64,000 nt of DNA from contig CAMCYB010000001.1 in the NCBI GenBank assembly GCA_945883615.1, positions 1 to 64,000 of the forward strand. Reading direction: 5' to 3'. The notes beneath the pieces are model-generated. The model was not told the origin of the DNA. It saw only the letters and a program-made list of their open reading frames with translations, and made no database searches. The stretch is from Bordetella parapertussis (GTDB lineage: Bacteria; Pseudomonadota; Gammaproteobacteria; Burkholderiales; Burkholderiaceae_B). The position numbers and the translations under genes were made by a program. Below, one piece after another: positions 27,970 through 37,962 of this stretch (the stretch's first letter is position 1; each line of letters opens with the position of its first letter).

Positions 27970-30456
27970 TTAATTTTCTTCCACGGTCGGTGCTTTTAAG
28001 GTTAACCAGATACGTCTCATTGAGGCATCTTCCTCGTCGACGTCATCAACCATACCAAATGATTGCATTAAGCTGCGCATCGGCCGATTATTTCCAATAA
28101 CCAAACCTTCAATTAGCTCAAGACCTTGACCACGCGCAGCTTCAATCAAACGGCTCATTAATTGACGGCCCAACCCTCTGCCCTGCCAGTTGTCAGCAAC
28201 CACCAAAGCATATTCTGCGGTGCGACCATCGCGATTGCGCAAGTAGTGGGCTAACCCAACAATCACGTCAGTGCAATGCCCCTGCTCATCAACTTGCGGC
28301 ACGGTTGCAATTAATGCCAGTTCTCGGTGATAGTCAATTAAGGTGTAACGCGCCAACATTTTGGGTGTGAGTTCACGCATTAACGACACAAAGCGCATGT
28401 AACGTGCTTCATCAGACAAGGTGCGCACAAAAAGTTGCAAGGCACTGGCATCGGCAGGCTGAATAGGCCGAATCAAACAACCGGTGCCATCTTTTATCAA
28501 TAATCGCTGCACCCAACGTCTTGGGTAGGGTTGAATTGCCATATGGCTATGGCTATAGCCATTTGTTTGCAATGATTTACGCTTGTCATGCTCAATGAGT
28601 TTGACCTCAGCACGCCGCGCAAACCATGTTTCACCATGAAGCTCGAGCGGGTCAATGGTTACGCTGGCCACCTCGGCGCACTCACAGACCAAATCAGACA
28701 CCCATTCGAGCATCGCTAATAATTGGCGATACGCGGCAGGCGAAACGGCATGTCGACCCAGCCGTTGCCATATTTGACTTCGTTTGACCAAGCGGCTGGA
28801 CAAAAATAAATTTAAAGGGGCTAAATCAACGCCATCATCAAGTGATGCCAATGAGCCCATCACACCGCCTGCCGAAAACCGAATCACAGGCCCAAAACGT
28901 TTATCGCGAATCACCGATATACGATAGGCAATGGGTGTTTCTTTGATTTCAGACACTAAACCGTCTAGGGACAGACTGCTTTCTGTCGAGTCACTAAAGA
29001 CTAAATTAAATTTTTCAAACAAAGCCAGTGATTGTTGTGTATCTAGCGTCGTGCGACCCTTTACGTACGACTCATCAATCAACTCGCGCGCCGCAACCAC
29101 TCTAGGTTGCGCATAGTCGGGCTCAGCCGGTTGAATTTGTAACAGTAACTGCTGGTTGTAGTGATAGCTAGCTAACACACCCAAGGCGTTGGCCGCTGAT
29201 TCAGGCGTTCGAAAGGCCGGTGTACCCACATCATCTAAAAGCCGGCGAAGGGGGCGCATACTAGCTTCGCCAATAAAACAAGGTAAAACGGGTTTAATTG
29301 AACGCTTAATGGTGATGAGCAATTCATCAGTGAGTGCATAAAAATCCGTTCGGGCATCGGGTGCTAACAACAATAAAACGCCATCAACACCACTGTCTTG
29401 TGTGACGTAATCAATTATTTCAGTCATCACTGAGGGCATCAAGGGCGAGTGCGTCACAATCGGGTTTGACGCTTTGGCACCAGGCTCTAGCAACTTAGCT
29501 AAACGCCGCTGGGTAGCCACTGTTAATTCTGCCTTAACCACGGGGCCTTTACTACTGCTCACATCCAACGCTAATTGTGCAGGGCCTTCGCCGTTTGAAA
29601 TCACGGCCATGCGAGGGCCTTTGGGTCGATGGCTATGACTAAATACTTTAAGTGCGGCAAACAATTGAATGTAGTAACGAACCCTGACAGCACCTGCTCG
29701 CCTGAGTGCCGCATCAAACGCTGCGTTGGCTTGTTCAGTGTCGAGGGTTGTGCCCGACTTGAGCACAACCACAGGTTTAACGCTGGCTGCAGCGCGCAAA
29801 GCGCTCATAAATTCGCGGCTAAACCCCGTTTCATCAAGATACAAAGCGATACTTTCTGTACGGGGGTCGCTGGCTAAGTAGTCAAGCACCTCTGGCAAAC
29901 TTGTAAAGGCCTCATCGCTTAAAGCAACCACGGCCGAAAAACCGATGTGAGCATCGTCAGCCCAGTCCATCACTGAAGCCATGATGGTGCGAGATTGCGC
30001 GATCAATGCGGCCCGACCGCTTCGCGCTAAAACAGGGTGCTGGCTGAGGTTTAAGCCCAGATGTGGGCGCTGTAACCCAAACGAATACGGCCCTAAAAGT
30101 GCAACTTTATATTTTTTAGCCCAAAGTGCGCACAGTTCACGCGTTCGCTCAGGCGAAGGGTCGACTGCATCATGTGCCATGATGATGAGCGCTCGAGGCC
30201 GCATACGCGCCAAATTAAACAGTGTGCGCTGTAAGAGTAAGGGGGGCATGCACACGACCGCTAAATCAACGCGCTCGTCTTTGACCAGACCGTTGAGTTT
30301 TTTAGGCAATGGGCACCACTGACCGGGCGCGCTGTCAACCCGCGTTGTGCGGGCAGCCATGGCTGGGGGTATTTTGTCAAAAAGCGGCAAGGGCCGGTCG
30401 CTAACAATCAGTAAACTGGTGGGCTCAAACAGCGGGTCGAGGGTATGACGCAACAT
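27970..30456 (-). CDS. Pat-like protein: acyl-CoA-ligase-related region fused to GNAT acetyltransferase
   Basis: The 828-residue protein resembles the protein lysine acetyltransferase Pat/PatZ. A CoA-binding/succinyl-CoA-ligase-like part covers about residues 1-450, an ATP-grasp remnant about 465-600, and a GNAT domain about 650-815 (GCLIRPIQPADASAL, then VADNWQGRGLGRQLM, the acetyl-CoA loop). The ATP-grasp part is short. Only about 40 residues separate LFEKFNLVFSD from RDKRFGPVIRF, where E. coli PatZ has roughly 80 more, so the segment with the conserved Lys and the HKS motif is missing. Ligase activity is therefore unlikely; acetylation of metabolic enzymes is the expected role. It is convergent with the esterase gene. 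Confidence 0.85.
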   Translation of the reverse strand: MLRHTLDPLFEPTSLLIVSDRPLPLFDKIPPAMAARTTRVDSAPGQWCPLPKKLNGLVKDERVDLAVVCMPPLLLQRTLFNLARMRPRALIIMAHDAVDPSPERTRELCALWAKKYKVALLGPYSFGLQRPHLGLNLSQHPVLARSGRAALIAQSRTIMASVMDWADDAHIGFSAVVALSDEAFTSLPEVLDYLASDPRTESIALYLDETGFSREFMSALRAAASVKPVVVLKSGTTLDTEQANAAFDAALRRAGAVRVRYYIQLFAALKVFSHSHRPKGPRMAVISNGEGPAQLALDVSSSKGPVVKAELTVATQRRLAKLLEPGAKASNPIVTHSPLMPSVMTEIIDYVTQDSGVDGVLLLLAPDARTDFYALTDELLITIKRSIKPVLPCFIGEASMRPLRRLLDDVGTPAFRTPESAANALGVLASYHYNQQLLLQIQPAEPDYAQPRVVAARELIDESYVKGRTTLDTQQSLALFEKFNLVFSDSTESSLSLDGLVSEIKETPIAYRISVIRDKRFGPVIRFSAGGVMGSLASLDDGVDLAPLNLFLSSRLVKRSQIWQRLGRHAVSPAAYRQLLAMLEWVSDLVCECAEVASVTIDPLELHGETWFARRAEVKLIEHDKRKSLQTNGYSHSHMAIQPYPRRWVQRLLIKDGTGCLIRPIQPADASALQLFVRTLSDEARYMRFVSLMRELTPKMLARYTLIDYHRELALIATVPQVDEQGHCTDVIVGLAHYLRNRDGRTAEYALVVADNWQGRGLGRQLMSRLIEAARGQGLELIEGLVIGNNRPMRSLMQSFGMVDDVDEEDASMRRIWLTLKAPTVEEN

Positions 30457-30641
30457 AAGAGGCCTTTCTGGTTGGTGCGCGTTTAGAACGTAAACTTGTG
30501 ATCAGGCTCTAAAATACAAACGCACTTAAAAATATAAACGCTCTTAAAACATGAACTGAATACTTCTATCTTACCAAAATTTTGTTGCATTGCAACAATT
30601 ACTATCTTTTACACTGCTCAGTTAACAACGAAACAAGACTT

Positions 30642-32051
30642 ATGACCCAATCAAATCGCCCCGTTCGCACCCGTTTTGCACCCTCACCTACTGGGTTTTT
30701 GCATCTAGGCGGAGCACGAACCGCTTTGTTTGCTTGGGCCTTTGCGCGTCATGCAGGCGGCGCGTTCATTTTACGGGTCGAAGACACTGATTTGGCGCGT
30801 TCAACCCCCGAGGCGGTGCAAGGTATTCTCGATGGCATGGCTTGGTTAGGCTTAAACCCCGATGAGGGGCCGTTTTATCAAATGCAACGCATGGATCGAT
30901 ACCGTGCCGTTGTACAAGACATGCTCGCTGCCGGTACGGCATACCACTGCTATAGCTCGCCTGAAGAGCTTGAGGCCATGCGCGATGCTGCCCGTGCGCT
31001 GGGTTCAAAGCCGCGCTATGACGGCACTTGGCGCCCAGAGGCTGGTAAAACGTTGCCCCCAGTGCCGACTGATCGCCAACCAGTCGTGCGCTTTAAAGGG
31101 CCTTTAGTGGGTGTGACCGCTTGGCACGATGTCGTAAAAGGCCCGATCAGTTTCGCCAACGAAGAGTTAGACGACTTAATTATTGCGCGCCCTGATGGCA
31201 CACCGACCTACAATTTTTGTGTTGTCGTAGATGATCTAGATATGGGTATTACTCATGTTTTAAGAGGTGATGATCATGTCAACAATACCCCGCGCCAAAT
31301 CAATATATTAAAAGCTTTGGGTGCCTCTTTGCCAGAGTATGGTCATGTGCCCATGATTTTGGGCCCCGATGGCGAAAAGCTTTCGAAACGTCATGGTGCG
31401 GTGAGTGTTATGGAATATGACACGCAAGGTTACTTGCCTGAAGCCATGATTAACTATTTAGCGCGCCTAGGCTGGAGCCATGGTGATGACGAGATTTTTG
31501 ATCGCGACACGTTTATTAAGTGGTTTGATGCCGCACACTTATCAGGCTCGCCTTCTCAATGGGACCCTAAAAAATTAAATTGGGTCAATAACCAGTATAT
31601 TAAACAAGCGAATAACCCAGATTTAGCAAACCTCATTAAACCCCGTGTGCAAGCCCTAGGTGGCAACCCCGATCAGGTTGATTTAAGTGCAGCGGTTGGT
31701 TTACTTAAAGATCGTTGCGATACCCTGGTGCAACTGGCTCAAGCTGCCCTGCTGTTTTGTGGCGAACCCGCCACACCGGACGCCGCAATCTTGGCACAAC
31801 ACATGACGCCTCAAGCGGTGGCGGCACTGCGTGACCTACACCACAAGTTATTAACCGTTGATTGGACACTGAGCGCAATCAGCGAAACGATAAAAACGGT
31901 GCTCAATGATCATGGGCTCAAAATGCCACAACTGGCCATTCCAATTCGCTTGGCCGTAGCAGGCACAACCCAAACCCCATCAATTGATGCTGTGCTGACG
32001 ATTATAGGCTCAAAGCTCGTATTAAATAGGCTCGCTCAACACTTAAGCTGA
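30642..32051 (+). CDS. gltX: glutamyl-tRNA synthetase
   Basis: The 469-residue class I synthetase has the HIGH-type motif in [19 protein letters not shown] and the KMSKS loop KLSKRHG. The start at 30642 ([12 protein letters not shown]) matches the family; in-frame starts upstream at 30582 would add a Cys/Tyr-rich segment foreign to GltX. E. coli HipA phosphorylates this enzyme, so it is a candidate target of the HipA encoded at 3434-4747 (inference). Confidence 0.96.
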   Translation: MTQSNRPVRTRFAPSPTGFLHLGGARTALFAWAFARHAGGAFILRVEDTDLARSTPEAVQGILDGMAWLGLNPDEGPFYQMQRMDRYRAVVQDMLAAGTAYHCYSSPEELEAMRDAARALGSKPRYDGTWRPEAGKTLPPVPTDRQPVVRFKGPLVGVTAWHDVVKGPISFANEELDDLIIARPDGTPTYNFCVVVDDLDMGITHVLRGDDHVNNTPRQINILKALGASLPEYGHVPMILGPDGEKLSKRHGAVSVMEYDTQGYLPEAMINYLARLGWSHGDDEIFDRDTFIKWFDAAHLSGSPSQWDPKKLNWVNNQYIKQANNPDLANLIKPRVQALGGNPDQVDLSAAVGLLKDRCDTLVQLAQAALLFCGEPATPDAAILAQHMTPQAVAALRDLHHKLLTVDWTLSAISETIKTVLNDHGLKMPQLAIPIRLAVAGTTQTPSIDAVLTIIGSKLVLNRLAQHLS

Positions 32052-32142
32052 TGACACAAAGCGCTTAAGCAAATTTAAGTATATGGGTGCAGGGAAGGCA
32101 CCCTGACTATCAAAAAAGCAAGGGTAATCATTTTAAAAAAAA

Positions 32143-32171
32143 TTGACCTTCGTGGCCTGAGACACTAGAAT
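32143..32171 (+). promoter_or_regulatory. sigma-70 promoter of nrdAB
   Basis: TTGACC at 32143-32148 and TAGAAT at 32166-32171 are separated by exactly 17 bp and preceded by an A/T tract (TTTTAAAAAAA) resembling an UP element. Transcription would start near 32178, about 90 bases before the nrdA ATG. The -10 is embedded in the first NrdR box. Confidence 0.8.
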
Positions 32172-32177
32172 TAGTGG
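32162..32177 (+). promoter_or_regulatory. NrdR box 1
   Basis: ACACTAGAATTAGTGG matches the palindromic NrdR consensus ACACwAtATaTwGTgT in both outer arms except the final base. It covers the -10 element of the nrdAB promoter, a position where repressor binding blocks RNA polymerase. Confidence 0.78.
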
Positions 32178-32192
32178 TTAATAAGAAATAAA

Positions 32193-32208
32193 ACACAACA
32201 TCTAGTGT
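32193..32208 (+). promoter_or_regulatory. NrdR box 2
   Basis: ACACAACATCTAGTGT matches every strongly conserved position of the NrdR consensus. It starts 31 bp after the start of box 1, three helical turns, which is the characteristic spacing of paired NrdR boxes. Confidence 0.82.
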
Positions 32209-32267
32209 TTATCTAGCCATTTTAGAGGTCGCCCATTTTGTTGTGGCCTCTTCCAGCAGGAGCCTTT

Positions 32268-35186
32268 ATGCAAGTCACAACCCCCATTTCATTAGTTGCC
32301 GAACACCAAAACATGTCCGGCACAACCTTACAGCCGATTGTGCAACAGTCATGGTCGCACTACAGCATCATTCGCCGAAACGGCTCAGTCGTACCCTTTG
32401 AGCCCGGCAAGATCGGCATTGCCATGACCAAGGCCTTTTTGGCGGTGAATGGGGGCTCGGGTGCAGCCTCTGCCCGCGTGCGCGAAATGGTTGAGCAGCT
32501 CACGCAACAAGTCGTCAACGCAATGGTGCGTGGTCGCCCCAATGGCGGCACGTTCCACATTGAAGATGTGCAAGACGCTGTCGAGTTAGCACTCATGCGT
32601 TCGAGCGAGCATGATGTTGCCCGTTCTTATGTTCTGTACCGCGAGCGTCGTTCACAAGAGCGCGCGCAAGCGCGTGTGCAAGCTGGGGTCGATGCCAAAA
32701 TTGAAGCGCCCATCATTCACATCACTGAAAACGGCGCACGTATACCGCTTGATTTGGCAAAACTGCAGGCCACCATTGAAGCGGCAGGTGAGGGCTTAGG
32801 TGACTTTGTCAACACTCAAATCATTCTGAAAGAAACCCTTAAAAATTTATACGACGGCATTCCTGCTGAAGAGGTCTATAAATCGGCCATTTTGGCTGCG
32901 CGCGCTCAAGTAGAAAAAGACCCTGCCTACAGTAAAGTAACGGCTCGTTTGCTGCTGCACACCATTCGCAAAGAAGTTTTGTCAGCTGATATTCCACAGC
33001 AAGACATGGCGACTGAATACGCTATTCACTTCCCCAAACTCATCAAGCGTGGCGTTGAAGGCGGGTTGCTTAACCCAGAAATGGCTCGCTATGACTTAAA
33101 GCGTTTAGGTCAAGCACTTAAAGACAAGCGTGATTTGCAATTTGATTATCTCGGCTTGCAAACACTTTATGACCGTTATTTTTTACACATCAATGGTCAG
33201 CGCATTGAAATGCCCCAAGTCTTTTTTATGCGTGTTGCGATGGGTTTGGCACTTAAAGAGATTGATCGCGAAGCCCGTGCCATTGAGTTTTACGAAATCT
33301 TGTCATCTTTTGACTTCATGAGCTCAACCCCAACTCTGTTCAACTCAGGCACAACGCATTCGCAACTTTCTTCGTGCTACTTATCAACCGTCTCTGACGA
33401 CCTCGATGGTATTTACGAAGCCATTAAAGAAAATGCCTTGCTTGCTAAATATGCAGGTGGCTTAGGTAACGATTGGACGCCGGTACGCGCCATGCGTAGC
33501 CACATTAAAGGCACCAACGGCGAAAGCCAGGGTGTGGTGCCTTTTCTAAAAGTCGTGAACGATACGGCTGTTGCTGTGAACCAAGGCGGTAAACGTAAAG
33601 GCGCCGTATGTTGTTATCTCGAAACATGGCACCTTGATATTGAAGAGTTTTTAGATTTACGTAAAAACACGGGTGACGAACGCCGCCGCACCCACGACAT
33701 GAATACCGCCAACTGGATTCCCGATCTCTTTATGCGTCGCGTCATCGAAGGCGGTGACTGGACACTCTTTTCACCCTCAGATTGCCCTGATCTGCACGAC
33801 AAGTTCGGCAAGGCATTTGAAGTCGCCTATAACGGCTACGAAGTGAAAACAAAAACCGGTGAAATAACGCTTTTCAAAACCATGCCTGCCGCGCAACTTT
33901 GGCGTCGCATGTTGTCAATGTTGTTTGAAACCGGCCACCCTTGGTTCACTTTCAAAGACCCTTGCAACATTCGTTCACCACAACAACACGTGGGCGTGGT
34001 GCACAGCTCAAACTTGTGTACTGAGATCACCCTCAACACCAACGAATCAGAAATCGCAGTGTGCAACTTAGGTTCAGTTAACTTAGTCGCACATTTAAAA
34101 ACTGACGCGAATGGTCAGCTGATTCTTGATCACGAAAAACTTGAGCGTACTGTCAAGACCGCCATGCGTATGCTCGATAACGTAATCGACATTAACTTTT
34201 ATGCTGTTGACAAAGCACGTGCGTCAAACCTGCGCCATCGCCCAGTCGGTATGGGTATCATGGGTTTTCAAGACAGCTTGCACATGATGCGTATTCCTTA
34301 CGCCTCTGACGCGGCGGTTAAATTTTCAGACGAATCCATGGAAGCCGTTTGCTATCACGCATACAGCGCATCATGTGATCTGGCTGCAGAGCGCGGTCGT
34401 TATGCAACCTACGAAGGTTCATTATGGTCTAAAGGTATCTTGCCGCAAGACTCTGTTGCCATGTTGCGTGAAGAGCGTGGTGGTTACGTTGAATTAGACG
34501 ATTCAAGTGCCCTTGACTGGACATCGTTGCGTGCACGCATCAAACAGCATGGTATGCGCAACTCTAATTGTGTTGCAATCGCCCCAACTGCAACAATTTC
34601 AAATATTATTGGTGTGTCTGCATGCATCGAACCGACCTATCAAAACTTGTACGTTAAATCGAATCTTTCCGGTGAGTTCACAGTGGTCAATGATCACTTG
34701 GTACGTGACCTCAAAAAACTGGGCCTCTGGGACGAAGTCATGGTCGCTGACCTGAAATACTTCGATGGTAGTCTTTCCCGCATCGATCGCGTTCCGAATG
34801 AATTGCGTGCGTTATACGCGACCGCTTTTGAAGTTGATGCCAGCTGGATTGTGGAATGTGCGGCACGTCGCCAAAAATGGATCGATCAAGCACAATCACT
34901 CAATATTTACATGGCGGGTGTATCGGGTAAAAAACTTGACGAGACGTATAAGTTAGCGTGGTTGCGCGGTTTAAAGACAACGTACTATTTACGCTCGCTC
35001 GGCGCAACCAGTGCAGAAAAATCTACGGGTCGTGGTGGTGAATTAAATGCCGTCAGTATGAACCCAACAGGGGGTGTGGCCGCTTCGGCCGCTGCACTGA
35101 ATCTTCCAGAAGCTGAAGTGCTTGGCCAAGCCTGCACGATGAGACCGGGTGACCCGGGCTTTGAAGAATGCGAAGCTTGCCAGTAA
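32268..35186 (+). CDS. nrdA: class Ia ribonucleoside-diphosphate reductase, alpha subunit
   Basis: The 972-residue catalytic subunit reduces NDPs to dNDPs. Two ATP-cone-like regulatory regions are visible at the N-terminus: one starting IIRRNGSVVPFEPGKIG and a second starting HITENGARIPLDLAKL. Pseudomonas aeruginosa NrdA also has two. Core motifs include SQLSSCYLST, VHSSNLCTEITLNTNE, NCVAIAPTATISNI and a C-terminal ECEACQ that supplies the shuttle cysteines. The ATG at 32268 is preferred because AGGAG lies six bases upstream. Expression is presumably controlled by NrdR through the two boxes upstream. Confidence 0.96.
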   Translation: MQVTTPISLVAEHQNMSGTTLQPIVQQSWSHYSIIRRNGSVVPFEPGKIGIAMTKAFLAVNGGSGAASARVREMVEQLTQQVVNAMVRGRPNGGTFHIEDVQDAVELALMRSSEHDVARSYVLYRERRSQERAQARVQAGVDAKIEAPIIHITENGARIPLDLAKLQATIEAAGEGLGDFVNTQIILKETLKNLYDGIPAEEVYKSAILAARAQVEKDPAYSKVTARLLLHTIRKEVLSADIPQQDMATEYAIHFPKLIKRGVEGGLLNPEMARYDLKRLGQALKDKRDLQFDYLGLQTLYDRYFLHINGQRIEMPQVFFMRVAMGLALKEIDREARAIEFYEILSSFDFMSSTPTLFNSGTTHSQLSSCYLSTVSDDLDGIYEAIKENALLAKYAGGLGNDWTPVRAMRSHIKGTNGESQGVVPFLKVVNDTAVAVNQGGKRKGAVCCYLETWHLDIEEFLDLRKNTGDERRRTHDMNTANWIPDLFMRRVIEGGDWTLFSPSDCPDLHDKFGKAFEVAYNGYEVKTKTGEITLFKTMPAAQLWRRMLSMLFETGHPWFTFKDPCNIRSPQQHVGVVHSSNLCTEITLNTNESEIAVCNLGSVNLVAHLKTDANGQLILDHEKLERTVKTAMRMLDNVIDINFYAVDKARASNLRHRPVGMGIMGFQDSLHMMRIPYASDAAVKFSDESMEAVCYHAYSASCDLAAERGRYATYEGSLWSKGILPQDSVAMLREERGGYVELDDSSALDWTSLRARIKQHGMRNSNCVAIAPTATISNIIGVSACIEPTYQNLYVKSNLSGEFTVVNDHLVRDLKKLGLWDEVMVADLKYFDGSLSRIDRVPNELRALYATAFEVDASWIVECAARRQKWIDQAQSLNIYMAGVSGKKLDETYKLAWLRGLKTTYYLRSLGATSAEKSTGRGGELNAVSMNPTGGVAASAAALNLPEAEVLGQACTMRPGDPGFEECEACQ

Positions 35187-35213
35187 ATTAAAACAACTTA
35201 AAGGAAAATGATC

Positions 35214-36437
35214 ATGCTGAATTGGGAAGACGACACAAACCCCGTAGCCACCGCCGCACCCGGCGTGGCACCACGCAACACAACACAAGCACCTGTATCA
35301 ACTGACTCACCTGTGCGCGCTGCTACAGGCGTTTTTGGTGACATCGCCATGCCTACACCCGGCTTAAGCGAAAAGCCCGTTGCCGATGCCATACTTGCCG
35401 CAGCAGGCGCCGTCGAGCAAGCGCGCGTCAAGGTTGCAGACAAGCGCATTATTAACGGTCAAACTGACGTTAACCAGTTGGTTCCATTCAAATACAAGTG
35501 GGCTTGGGAAAAATATCTCGCGACCTGCGCAAACCACTGGATGCCGCAAGAAATCAATATGTCACGCGACATCGCACTCTGGAAAAACCCCAACGGTTTA
35601 ACTGAAGACGAGCGTCGCATTGTGAAACGTAACTTGGGCTTTTTTGTTACAGCCGACTCTTTGGCTGCTAACAATATTGTGTTGGGTACCTACCGTCACA
35701 TCACGGCACCTGAATGCCGTCAGTTTTTATTACGTCAAGCCTTCGAAGAGGCGATTCACACGCACGCCTATCAATATATTGTTGAAAGCCTTAACTTAGA
35801 CGAATCAGAAATCTTTAATGCCTACAACGAAGTCCCTTCGATTCGCGCGAAAGATCAATTTTTAATACCATTTATCGATGCCATTGCAGACCCTCTCTTT
35901 CATACTGGCACCACAGCAGATGATCAAAAGCTCTTACGCTCATTGATTGTGTTTGCTTGTCTCATGGAAGGCTTGTTTTTCTATGTCGGCTTTACGCAAA
36001 TTTTAGCTTTAGGCCGTCAAAACAAAATGACAGGGGCTGCCGAGCAGTACATGTACATTTTGCGTGATGAGTCCATGCACTGCAATTTTGGCATTGATTT
36101 GATTAACACCATCAAACTAGAAAATCCACATTTGTGGACACCTGCATTTCGTGAAGAAATACGCGATTTATTCAATCAAGCTGTCGAACTTGAATACGCC
36201 TACGCAGAAGACACCATGCCACGTGGCGTGTTGGGTCTGAATGCCTCCATGTTCAAATCATATTTACGATTCATTGCAAACCGTCGCTGCCAACAAATTG
36301 GGCTTGAGCCCTTGTACGCACAGGAAGAAAACCCCTTCCCCTGGATGGCTGAAATGATTGATTTAAAGAAAGAAAGAAACTTTTTTGAGACACGCGTCAT
36401 CGAGTATCAAACAGGTGGTGCGCTTAACTGGGAATAA
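35214..36437 (+). CDS. nrdB: class Ia ribonucleoside-diphosphate reductase, beta subunit
   Basis: The 407-residue R2 subunit houses the diiron-tyrosyl radical. Iron-ligand helices are visible as [13 protein letters not shown] and [13 protein letters not shown]. The ATG at 35214 is preferred over the one at 35208, because AAGGA at 35201-35205 is two bases from the earlier codon and eight from the later. An N-terminal tail of about 70 residues rich in Ala, Pro and Thr precedes the conserved core. It is co-transcribed with nrdA, 27 bp downstream. Confidence 0.96.
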   Translation: MLNWEDDTNPVATAAPGVAPRNTTQAPVSTDSPVRAATGVFGDIAMPTPGLSEKPVADAILAAAGAVEQARVKVADKRIINGQTDVNQLVPFKYKWAWEKYLATCANHWMPQEINMSRDIALWKNPNGLTEDERRIVKRNLGFFVTADSLAANNIVLGTYRHITAPECRQFLLRQAFEEAIHTHAYQYIVESLNLDESEIFNAYNEVPSIRAKDQFLIPFIDAIADPLFHTGTTADDQKLLRSLIVFACLMEGLFFYVGFTQILALGRQNKMTGAAEQYMYILRDESMHCNFGIDLINTIKLENPHLWTPAFREEIRDLFNQAVELEYAYAEDTMPRGVLGLNASMFKSYLRFIANRRCQQIGLEPLYAQEENPFPWMAEMIDLKKERNFFETRVIEYQTGGALNWE

Positions 36438-36491
36438 GACCCAAATGAGCAACCCTTGAGATCTTGGCGTCTCTAAACGTGAAGGGTATAA

Positions 36492-36518
36492 GCGGTGCAG
36501 CGCTATTCGTTGCATCGC
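36492..36518 (+). terminator. hairpin downstream of nrdB, possible terminator
   Basis: GCGGTGCA and TGCATCGC pair over eight positions, one a G-U, around an 11-base loop. The sequence lies 54 bases past the nrdB stop and is followed by CTGTTGTT, a poor T tract. Otherwise the 285-base gap 36438-36722 shows only a ribosome site (AAGGAG) just before the next gene. Confidence 0.35.
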
Positions 36519-36722
36519 CTGTTGTTAAAAGTGTGGCAAGCCAATGCATTGTCTTGCACATGATTAGCAGCAACGCAGCATTCTGTGGTTCGTATCGATA
36601 TTTGCCGGCAACGAAGTAACGATACGGTTCACAAGAATAGCGCGGGCTTTGTGGACGACCCATTTGGGTGGTTTCCAAGGCACGCGTTCCTTGTTTTGGG
36701 ATCCTGACTTAAGGAGTTAATC

Positions 36723-37250
36723 ATGGCAACAGCCAAGAAAGCAGTAAAGAAGGTTGCAGCAAAGAAAGTTGCAGTGAAGAAAGTTGTGGCAAAGAAAGTA
36801 GCGGTCAAGAAAGTCGTTGCTAAAAAACCTGCTGCAAAAAAAGTAGCCGCGAAGAAGCCTGCCGCTAAAAAAGTAGCCGTTAAGAAAGTGGCTGCAAAAA
36901 AAGTAGCAGTCAAGAAAGTTGTAGCTAAGAAAGTTGTAGCCAAAAAGCCTGCCGCTAAAAAAGCAGCGCCTAAGGCAGTTAAGAAAGTTGCGGCTAAAAA
37001 ACCTGCTGCAAAAAAAGTAGCACCTAAGGCGGTTAAGAAAGTGGCAGCAAAGAAAGTCGTTGCTCCAAAACCTGCTGCCCCAAAAGCAACTAAAAAAACG
37101 GCTGTAAAAAAAACAGTAAAAAAAGCAGTTAAGAAGCCTGCTGAAAGCAAACCTGCCCCCAGCGAGCCCTCAACGGCCGCTGCACCAGGTGCTAAAACTG
37201 CGCTGAACCCAGCCGCTTCATGGCCCTTCCCTACGGGTGGCCGTCCTTAA
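36723..37250 (+). CDS. histone H1-like nucleoid protein (Lys/Ala/Val-rich)
   Basis: The 175-residue protein consists almost wholly of KK-containing pentad-like units (AAKKV, AVKKV, VAKKP, AAPKA) through about residue 140, followed by a Pro/Ser-rich tail ending NPAASWPFPTGGRP. This is the pattern of Bordetella BpH1-type proteins, which resemble the C-terminal tail of eukaryotic H1, lack a globular domain, and bind DNA non-specifically. Repeat number varies among strains in known homologues. A strong AAGGAG ribosome site and a downstream terminator mark a single-gene unit. The antisense frame is long only because of the codon bias. Confidence 0.93.
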   Translation: MATAKKAVKKVAAKKVAVKKVVAKKVAVKKVVAKKPAAKKVAAKKPAAKKVAVKKVAAKKVAVKKVVAKKVVAKKPAAKKAAPKAVKKVAAKKPAAKKVAPKAVKKVAAKKVVAPKPAAPKATKKTAVKKTVKKAVKKPAESKPAPSEPSTAAAPGAKTALNPAASWPFPTGGRP

Positions 37251-37273
37251 TGGATGTCGGTTATAGGTAGTAC

Positions 37274-37301
37274 CAAATCGCCTGGCTTGCCGGGCGATTT
37301 G
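37274..37301 (+). terminator. Rho-independent terminator of the H1-like gene
   Basis: CAAATCGCC and GGCGATTTG form a perfect 9-bp stem that extends through a T-G wobble and GGC/GCC to a 2-base loop, 13 pairs in all. It is followed by CTTTT and lies 24 bases past the stop codon. Confidence 0.85.
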
Positions 37302-37396
37302 CTTTTAAGCGTCTGATTTTGGGTGATAACCTTCACGGTTATCGTTTTGTCATGCGACAATAAGCGTTGTTGAAATTGACTTAAGGCAGTATCTGA

Positions 37397-37957
37397 ATGG
37401 GCGATATTATTCGGTTTTTATTAGAAACCAGCTTCACCATATTAGGGGCTGCGTTCTTAGCTCGATGTTGGTTGTACAGCATGCGCTTTCACCCTTTCAA
37501 CCCGTTTTCTCAACTCATTTATAGGGCGACCGATTGGCTTGTGAAGCCATTACGCTCAATTTTACCAACCAGCAAACATATAGATGTCGCAAGCTTAGTC
37601 GGCGCGTACATTGTTGCGCTAGTCTTTTTACTCGCCATCTGGATGATCAGTATGCGGGCCATCATGCCGCTGTCGGTACTTATACCTGCCTTGGGTGCGG
37701 CAGCCATGACGGTTTGCCGTTGGGCACTAAACCTCATTATTTGGCTCACATTAATTCAAGCCGTATTATCTTGGGTTAACCCCTTGGCACCAATCATGCC
37801 CGTTTTGCGTACGCTCAGCGCGCCTCTGCTTGAGCCTATTCGTCGCATTATGCCTAACTTAGGTGGCATTGATCTATCACCTTTGGTTTTACTCATCATG
37901 GCGCAAGTGGCCATGATGGTTGTGAATCAAATCAGTATTACTATGTTTGGGCTGTAA
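37397..37957 (+). CDS. YggT-family integral membrane protein
   Basis: The 186-residue protein has two YGGT repeats, each starting near a membrane segment with a conserved F/LNPF or WVNPLAP stretch and then ...P(L)R(S/R)I(L/M)P: HPFNPFSQLIYRATDWLVKP and SWVNPLAPIMPVLRTLSAPL. About four membrane segments are visible. The family is implicated in osmotic tolerance and membrane protein topology, but the exact role is unsettled. Confidence 0.92.
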   Translation: MGDIIRFLLETSFTILGAAFLARCWLYSMRFHPFNPFSQLIYRATDWLVKPLRSILPTSKHIDVASLVGAYIVALVFLLAIWMISMRAIMPLSVLIPALGAAAMTVCRWALNLIIWLTLIQAVLSWVNPLAPIMPVLRTLSAPLLEPIRRIMPNLGGIDLSPLVLLIMAQVAMMVVNQISITMFGL

Positions 37958-37962
37958 TGGTT

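Noticed and set aside
32085-32103. GGGTGC-N7-GCACCC hairpin as terminator of gltX
   Set aside because: The inverted repeat is real, but TGACTATC rather than a T tract follows, so it was not called as a Rho-independent terminator.
36629-37150. Long antisense frame rich in Phe, Ala and Thr opposite the H1-like gene
   Set aside because: It mirrors the AAG/GCx codon bias of the repeat gene; no start context or family pattern supports it.
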